From contig RWJK01000159.1 in NCBI GenBank assembly GCA_004335835.1, positions 1 through 25,342 of the forward strand: DNA of 25,342 nt, given 5' to 3'. The notes under the pieces are model-generated. The model had not been told where the DNA came from and did no database searches. It saw nothing but the letters and a program-made list of their open reading frames with translations. The DNA comes from Scenedesmus sp. ARA3. Taxonomy: Eukaryota; Chlorophyta; Chlorophyceae; Sphaeropleales; Scenedesmaceae. How positions within the stretch are numbered: the first letter of the stretch is position 1; every line of letters starts with the position of its first letter. Of this stretch, positions 19,231 to 25,342 are shown piece by piece. The position numbers and the translations under genes are program-made.

Positions 19231-21318
19231 GTGCGCTCAGCTGCTAGCAGCTGTGGTTTGTCGACAAATTCTTTGTCAGCAGCAAGGGGCAGCCGCTGCA
19301 GATCAGCTCAGGGGGTTGCTTTGTGTGCTGGCATAGTACAGCCGGCGGCTCAACATGTGTGTTTAGCCAGCGCATCAGGTGTAGCCAGGCTGGCTAGCAT
19401 CATCTTATGAGTTAAGGCTACTCTGGGATGGCAGGGAAGCTTGAAAAGCTGCGTCAGCAGCTGCAGGTGATGTTTGGGTGCACGCTGCAATGCTTGCACT
19501 ATATTTTCGTGCTGTTGCGGGTCATGCTGGCGCTCAGAGAAATCAATGTGTGCAGCCTCTTATCTCTAGGTGTGCCAGCAGTTGCCTTCAGCTCAAACTG
19601 TCTTGCGCATTCAGTGTGTGAGATTTGAGGAGAGTCTTATGGTTGGTCATTAGTAACTGGACTCTGGCTTGATCGTTACGACATCTCAGTGGTTGCCGTA
19701 TCGGCACTAGACGCAGTGCTGCTAGCCGCAGGCATGTGCAGGCCTGCATGGTGCGGCGGATGCTTCAATTTTATGTTTCTGTTGTGCTTTTTATCAGAGC
19801 AGTATGTGGGATAGGTATGGCAGACAGTTGTAGTGTTGAGTTGCCCTTGGTATTTTTGCTGCGTATACGTAGTCTATAAGTGCAGTGTTCTTGGGGGCTG
19901 GCTGTGTACCCATTTGCAGTGTGGGGGTGTTTTTAGGAAAGGCTGTGGCTGGAAAGGCACATGCCTGAGCAGCTGCAACCACAGATCTCAGCTGCTCTGT
20001 GAGGGCTCAGCCGTTACATCAGCAGCACCGACTGCTGGTAAGCGGCTGATGCAAGCTGCCGTTCAATGTTTCTAAAGTGGCGCCTGCACAGTTCTGGTGA
20101 AGTCTGCGGCATCATGTTGTCAAGATAACATCAGCAACACAGTAGTGCTCAGGTGCTGTACATGCTTCATACAGGGCGCCAACAGGCTGTGCGCACACAT
20201 CTCTATCATCTGTTCGTCAGGGCGTGTGGTGGTTGCTGCACAGATTGAGAGCCCCATTCACACAAGGCGCCAGCAGAGACTTCACGGCGATTTTTGTACT
20301 GCAGCAGCCCGCGCCATGCTACAGTCTTTGTGATTCAATGCATAATGGCATGTGCCACTGATGCGACAGGAGCTACGTTCAGAAATGTGTCATTTGCTGC
20401 ATGCCCAACAACAGTAGCAGCACGGCACAATGCTGCAGGTGCGTCGGCTGTCTCCAGGCGACCTTTAGGTTTGCTGTGATGCTGCACAGTGCAGGGTTGT
20501 GCATGACTGTTTGGCTGCGTTTTGCTGTGCTTAGGTCGGGGTGCAGCCGTCACAGATCTGGCTGCCAGCGAGCCAGAATAGAATTGTCACTGCGCCTGTG
20601 GTGCAGCAACCACCGCTGGCATTGTTCGCCTGTGGGCCACAGAAGACAGCGTATGTATCAAAGGCTGTTGGCAGCCTGGAGTTGTTGTTGGTTGCATCGG
20701 CTGCTGGCATCATGCATCATGTATGTATGCTGCTTGCATCTTGCATCATGTCTGATGCTATGGTAGCTGGCCAGCTCATAGCTGTTGGCTGGTGATGGGG
20801 TGGTGGTGAGCTGACCAAAGCTGTGTATGGCTGATGAACATGTGCACTTAATTGAATCTTTGTAGTTGGCAGCATGGTAGCTGGACTGCTGTTGCAGGTT
20901 GATTCTCGGTTGAGTTACACGTGTTTTGCACAGTGATATGCTGAGTGCCGCTGTTTCTGCTGCTGCGCTTGCTGTACATGATGTGGTGGTACCGGTGCCA
21001 GCTGCATTGATGTGTCCCTTGTACAGTATGCAGTAGTTGTGAGTCAGCATGTCACCGGTATAGTGTGTTGTTGCAGAGAACATGACAACTGCTGTGGTGG
21101 TGACAGCCGCGCACACGCGCCAACACCGTGGCTGCATGGGTACCAGAGAATTAGCGGCAGCTGGCTTCATAAGCCAGGCGCGTGTTTGTCTTCATGAGTA
21201 TAGCTCTACATATGTTGACACTGCCGCAATGCAGTAACTGCACTCTATTGTGTGGTTTTGTGTGGAAAGCAGCATGCTTTGGCATCTTTTTGCGCAGGCA
21301 AAGGGCCCCCGCCAATGT

Positions 21319-21351
21319 GGTGGCAACCACATGCCGCATGTGGTTACCACC
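21319..21351. repeat. Inverted repeat, 15-bp arms
   Basis: Arms 21319-21333 and 21337-21351 pair at 14 of 15 positions around a three-base loop (CCG). Thirteen bases further on a second hairpin begins. Confidence 0.88.
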
Positions 21352-21363
21352 GTAGCCGCTGCG

Positions 21364-21395
21364 GCACTGCCTGTGACAGGCTGTCACAGCAGTGC
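21364..21395. repeat. Inverted repeat, 15-bp stem with one bulge
   Basis: A perfect 9-bp stem (21371-21379 with 21381-21389) around a single G is extended by six more pairs outside a one-base bulge, giving a 15-bp stem over 32 bases. Confidence 0.88.
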
Positions 21396-22180
21396 TGTAC
21401 TGCTACTGCTGGGGGTGAGATGGGCTGCTGCCTTGTGATTGGTAGCTTGCGGTGTATAGACTTTTACTGGATTTGACAAGCAAGCGTTTGAGCGTAACAT
21501 CAAACCTTCAAAGCGCCCCTGCGGCCCAGCACCACATACGGCCCCACTTGGTGCTGTCATGACAGTCTTGATCATCTGTGCCATCAGGCCTGCAAGCACC
21601 AGCTGCGTGCTACATGACAGCAACATTTCGGTGGTGGTAGAGTGTTTTCGGTGGGTCTTGATGTCACATCTTGCGTGTGACCAAACTCCTTGGTCTGTCC
21701 GTACGATTCGACCCTTTTCGCCACAGACAGCATACACAAGACCGTGTTTGCCTGCGACACATATTTTCAGCTGCAAACTACTATGTTAGCATCTCTGAAT
21801 GGGCTCGGCGCTGCTGGCCGATGCTGTAGTGGGAGGGCTTTGCAAAGCATGCGGTGAGCAGCGCGTGTGCACGCGGTACGCAGCTTCGAAACCTTATTGA
21901 GAAACCTTCTAGTAACACTACACTTCTGAACAGCGATGAAGCTGCATGTCTTGCTGGTGAACCGAACAGGGGTCACCTGCCGACAGTGCTGTTGAGGGGT
22001 GTGAACAGCTTGGCCACTGCGTGCAGCGTTAAAAAAAGGGTCGCATACGATCCACAAAACATAGATCTAAGCAATTATTGAGTCCAACTCAGCGTCACGT
22101 GGCTGTAGGCCTTCGACATGGCAGGGCCCAGCTGCTGTACCAGCCTGCCCAGCCTGTGAAGGTGCTGGGGGTGACACATC

Positions 22181-25100
22181 ATGTTACTAGCAGCTAGCCC
22201 AGCTAGCTCAATATTCCAACGATACATATACGCTGACAGCATATTCCCAACGTTATTTCTTTTCTTTGTGCTGCAATTTCACCCGCTCTGCCTCACCACC
22301 ACCAGCGGCAGCAGCAGTAGCAGCAGGTGCTTTGCAGCAGCAGCACTACCCCCAAAGCCTGCCAGGCCAGACTTAGAAGCCACCCCATCCATAACCTACC
22401 CTGCAAGCAGCAGCAGCAACACAGCTCTGCTGCCTACCTTTGGCGGCAGCCCAGTCAATGTAACATATGTCGAGCAGGCGGTGCCAAAGCTCGACAAGCA
22501 AACAATTCAGCGCGTCAAAGCAGCAGCAATTGCAGCACTGCCTGCAGATCTTCAAGCCAGCATCAAATCAATCAAGACGGTTGGACCGTCTGGCTTCCAA
22601 CACCCATCATGCATGGTGTCACCCGCCGAACTGGCTGTCATGAAGGACCGTTTGAATAACGGGCAGCAGCCGCAGACAATGGCAAAGGATGCTCTACTGA
22701 CTGGGAAGTACTACGCCTTTGATGCCAAGATTGCAGCTCCCAAGTCTTTCAAAGGCTGGGTGCTGCCGTATGACACGCCTGCTACTGGTAGGGCGTGCAC
22801 GAACAAACATTTAGCAGCAGCTGAAGATGCAGGTCCAATGTTGTAGTAGCACGGTGCTGTGTTGGACTTGCAGCATGGGCGTGCAGCATTGTGAATGATC
22901 TGCTGGTTGCCTGCAGCCAGGCATCAAGTATGTGCCAGCACTTTACAAAGGCCACACCAAGCAGACGGCTGTTGATACTGGACAGGTAGCATGTACATTG
23001 CAGCAGCTCGCGGGCAAGGATGTGCTGCGTGTACGCGTACTGCCAACATGTGCTGCCCTTGCCTGTGGCAACAGCCATACGAATCAGTGCATGTACTGAT
23101 CCATGCTGCAGGCTATGCAGGGCCCTACCCCATTGAGAAAGTGTGCATTGGCTATGGCGGTTCGACCAGCCTAACCAGCTTCCCGCCAGTTGGCGCAGCA
23201 GCCAACCTGCCAAAAGAGGCAGGCAGCAGCTACCAGCACCTTGCTTTTGTAGAGCTTGACAGGTGAGCAGCGTGTATGCTGCTTGCTATCTACTAGTCAG
23301 CAATGCAGCAAACTTGTAAAAAGAGGCAGGCAGCAGCAACCAGCACCTTGCCTTTGTGGAATTGGACAGGTGAGCGGTGTGTGTCCTGGCTTCAACCCAG
23401 CCGATGCTGATGCCAATTCTCAGCCAACAGTTTTAGGCGCAAGCTACCAGTGCATTGTTTATGAGGACCTTGACAAGTGACTGCCAGCCTGATAGCATAA
23501 ACACTGAGCACCTGGTTACGCTCAATTATCATTCTATGCGCAGCTGCTGCAGCTGCCCCGTGCATCAGCTTGTAAGTTCTCAATGCCTGCCTGCTGCACA
23601 CATGCCTTCCTTGAATGCTGCTGCTGCTGCTGCTGCCGCAACATACCACCCAACAAACCACACCCCAACAGCACCATGGCCATCAAGCAGGCGACCGCTT
23701 TCCACGCCACGGGTGACTCCCGCCACGCAGTCAACGCCTTCGCCATCATCAAGGCATGGGCAGCAACCAACAAGAGCTGGGACCTGATTGGGCAGAACGG
23801 CCCCCTGGAGGCAGCCTGGTGAGCTGGTAGTGCATTACATGTTGGGCGGTAGGCCAGCGTGTATCAGCTTTCACTGCGTGTTACATGTGATATGTCCACA
23901 CGCCCAGTTCCACGCGGTCAACGCCTTTGGCATCATCAAGGCATGGGCAGCAACCAAGAAACAAGAGCTGGGACCTCATCGGGCAGAACGGCCCCCTGGA
24001 GGCAGCCTGGTGAGACAAAAGTGCATGAGGTATTCAGAACCAAACCCACAAGCAAAGGCTTCACTGCAGCCTGCGTGTGACATCAAGTGCACGGACGGAG
24101 CAGCAGCCGTTGAGAAGTCAACATGTGTGACATTCATGGTAAGTCAGCCACAGAGGCATCTGATGTGATGCTTTCAGAGCACGTACACGACAGCGCTGCT
24201 TTGGCCGAACAAGGCGCATTCCTGGCAGCAGCAGCAGTTGACTGCCACACGGCCCATGTGCAGCATGTGCCCAACTGTCACTCTTTAGGATGCGTCATGT
24301 TTGCAGATGATCGGTTTGATGTTGCCCTTGCAGGGGCATCGCTGCCATGGCCAAGGCGCTGGAGCTGCTGCGCGGCCGGCAGCAGTTTGAGGCGGTGCGG
24401 GGTCAGTTCCTGGCCTGGAACAGCAGCGTGATGCTGCGGCAGATGGACCACTACATGAACGACACACTGGACAAGGTGGCAAAAGGGCAGGGGCTCAATC
24501 TGTTTGGCAACTGTGAGTGCGCACCTGTATGATCTATCAGCAGTGCAGGACTTGGCACCAGTCATACACCAAGTGATAATTTGGCCAAGGGCCATGTTCG
24601 TCAGTTTGAGTGCGCACCCTGCGCCTGCACTAACAGATGGTGGTCACCGCTGCGCAGCACAAACACCGTTTGGCACCAGTCAAGCTTTACGTGACAGGAT
24701 TGCATAGTGAGAGGTGCTGCTGCTTCTGCCATTTGTGGCTGACTGCATTGAACAAGGACAGCTCAAGCCGCGCTAACATAAATAACTTCCCACACCAAGC
24801 CCAACGGCCGGAGTGCCATGCGGCTGGCTGTGCATGCGGAGTGCAATGACTGCAGCAGCAACAAGCCAAACAGCAGTGTCTGGCAATGTGAAGCGGTCGA
24901 TTGCACCCATAAGTATACTGCACCACACTGCATGTTATGTAACATAATGGTAATATGCATGTTATGTAACATAATTATAATTACTTTTCAATGGCTGCAG
25001 GGCACAGCAGCATTGTTGACGCCTACATGTCGCTGGCCATCCTGGGCGATGACAGGGCGCGCTACAACAAGGCGGTGGACCTCTTCCACAGGACAGGTGG

Positions 25101-25342
25101 GCCAGATGTTACATGTTGTGTTGCGTGACATACGGAGATGATATATGACAGACAGCATGGACCAAGAGTGGACCTCTAACCCTAGTAAACCTAAAGTTGA
25201 CCTCTTCCACAGGACAAATGGGCCTGCTCACTGCATGCCTCACGAGCACACTGCAGTAGTGCTAGTCATGTTGAATGCTGGTGCTCTTTTGTCAGCGTTG
25301 CTTTGCTGTGACCGTCAGTGCTGCTGCTGCTGCTGCTGCTGC
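22181..25342 (+). CDS. Alginate-lyase-family protein (3'-partial)
   Basis: The encoded protein resembles the alpha/alpha-barrel alginate lyase family (Pfam alginate_lyase), which cleaves uronate polysaccharides by beta-elimination; the real substrate is unknown. Proposed exons are 22181-22787, 22921-22985, a possible 25-base exon 23004-23028, 23112-23262, 23672-23818, 24334-24512 and 25001-25096; the rest lies beyond the window. Family marks, from memory: HPS...SPAELAVMKDRL (about 141-165), which matches the usual HPG...L..I. start; AFHATGDSRHAVNAFAIIKAWA, the helix of many members; GPLEAAWGIAAMAKALELL; and GNWHSSIVDAYMSLAILGDD, formed across the 24512/25001 junction. Residues about 23-40 are hydrophobic and may be a signal peptide, followed by a Ser/Ala-rich stretch; the start is uncertain. 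The 25-base exon is inferred only because it restores phase. Neighbouring introns contain several partial exon copies. The family call is fairly sure from the 3' exons, less so for the 5' half. Confidence 0.78.
23212..23485 (+). repeat. Direct repeats of the lyase exon 3 donor junction (two close copies, one diverged)
   Basis: The end of exon 3 with its donor (23212-23270) recurs at 23319-23377, 107 bases downstream, with several changes that shift its frame. A third, more diverged copy at about 23433-23485 ends in GACCTTGACAAGTGAC and reads GASYQCIVYEDLDK, against GSSYQHLAFVELDR in the exon. Confidence 0.85.
23724..24009 (+). repeat. Direct repeat of lyase exon 4
   Basis: Most of exon 4 (23724-23818 and its donor) recurs at 23911-24009 in the next intron, about 187 bases away. 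The copy has its own CCCAG in front and GTGAGA behind. It also carries a four-base insertion near 23957-23963 (AAGAAACAAGAG for AACAAGAG) that breaks the frame, so it cannot replace the exon. Confidence 0.92.
24929..24975. repeat. 20-bp direct repeat in an A/T-rich intron segment
   Basis: A 20-base unit containing GTTATGTAACATAA occurs exactly at 24929-24948 and 24956-24975, shortly before the acceptor of the last visible lyase exon. Each unit is itself nearly self-complementary. Confidence 0.9.
25075..25224 (+). repeat. Direct repeat of the last visible lyase exon junction
   Basis: Bases 25075-25103 (coding for VDLFHRT with the CAG-GTGGG donor) recur at 25196-25224, 121 bases downstream. 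The copy reads ACAAATGGG where the exon has ACAGGTGGG, so its donor is lost. Confidence 0.88.
25321..25342 (+). repeat. CTG microsatellite at the window end
   Basis: At least seven CTG units run into the window edge, inside the last lyase intron. By analogy with other introns here, the next acceptor may follow directly. Confidence 0.8.

Larger units (their letters stand above)
19231..22180. other. Intergenic region, probable long ABCG 3' UTR followed by promoter of the next gene
   Basis: No frame here resembles a protein. From the ABCG stop to about 21.4 kb the plus strand is T/G-rich, like the ABCG introns, which suggests a long 3' tail. Two strong hairpins lie at 21319-21351 and 21364-21395. 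After about 21.5 kb the composition becomes more even, which would suit the upstream region of the gene at 22181. Confidence 0.4.

Noticed and set aside
25160..25200. Telomere-like CCCTA and CCTAAA words
   Set aside because: They are isolated and not in tandem.
1..25342. CRISPR array, tRNA, rRNA or intact transposon
   Set aside because: The repeats are gene-junction duplications or microsatellites, without regular spacers. No cloverleaf, rRNA core or transposase was recognised, though I could not run a covariance search.

Overview
The window looks like nuclear DNA of a green alga (Chlorophyta, probably Chlorophyceae). Coding exons are short, use the standard code, and are split by many GT-AG introns. 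The introns and untranslated tails are T/G-rich on the transcribed strand, and 3' splice sites are often preceded by (CTG)n tracts ending in CAG. The protein families present (plant-type TOR kinase, eukaryotic P5C reductase, ABCG half transporter, alginate-lyase-type protein) fit a protist of the plant lineage. No bacterial operons, tRNA, rRNA, CRISPR or intact transposon were seen. All gene models are hand-spliced, using reading phase, splice signals and family resemblance.

Layout. (1) 2-1466, plus: C-terminus of the TOR kinase gene, with its FATC domain and a last exon that codes for only one Trp. (2) 1467-3383: no gene recognised. (3) 3384-4690, plus: an unrecognised Ser-rich, basic protein. 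(4) 4691-9727: about 5 kb without a convincing gene, probably two convergent 3' regions meeting near 8.5 kb. (5) 9728-11982, minus: a complete five-exon pyrroline-5-carboxylate reductase gene (last step of proline synthesis). (6) 11983-13873: divergent intergenic region with several strong hairpins. (7) 13874-19230, plus: a complete ten-exon ABCG half transporter with an N-terminal membrane segment and a long low-complexity linker. (8) 19231-22180: no gene recognised, two adjacent hairpins. (9) 22181 to the window end, plus: 5' part of an alginate-lyase-family gene.

The genes do not form an evident pathway and look like independent eukaryotic loci. The notable feature of the window is structural. 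Every gene carries short direct duplications ('echoes'). Most copy an exon-intron junction into the adjacent intron about 90-190 bp away, sometimes as triplets; one instead spans a stop codon. Some echoes have decayed (frameshift, lost donor). At least two keep splice signals and reading frame and could be alternative exons.
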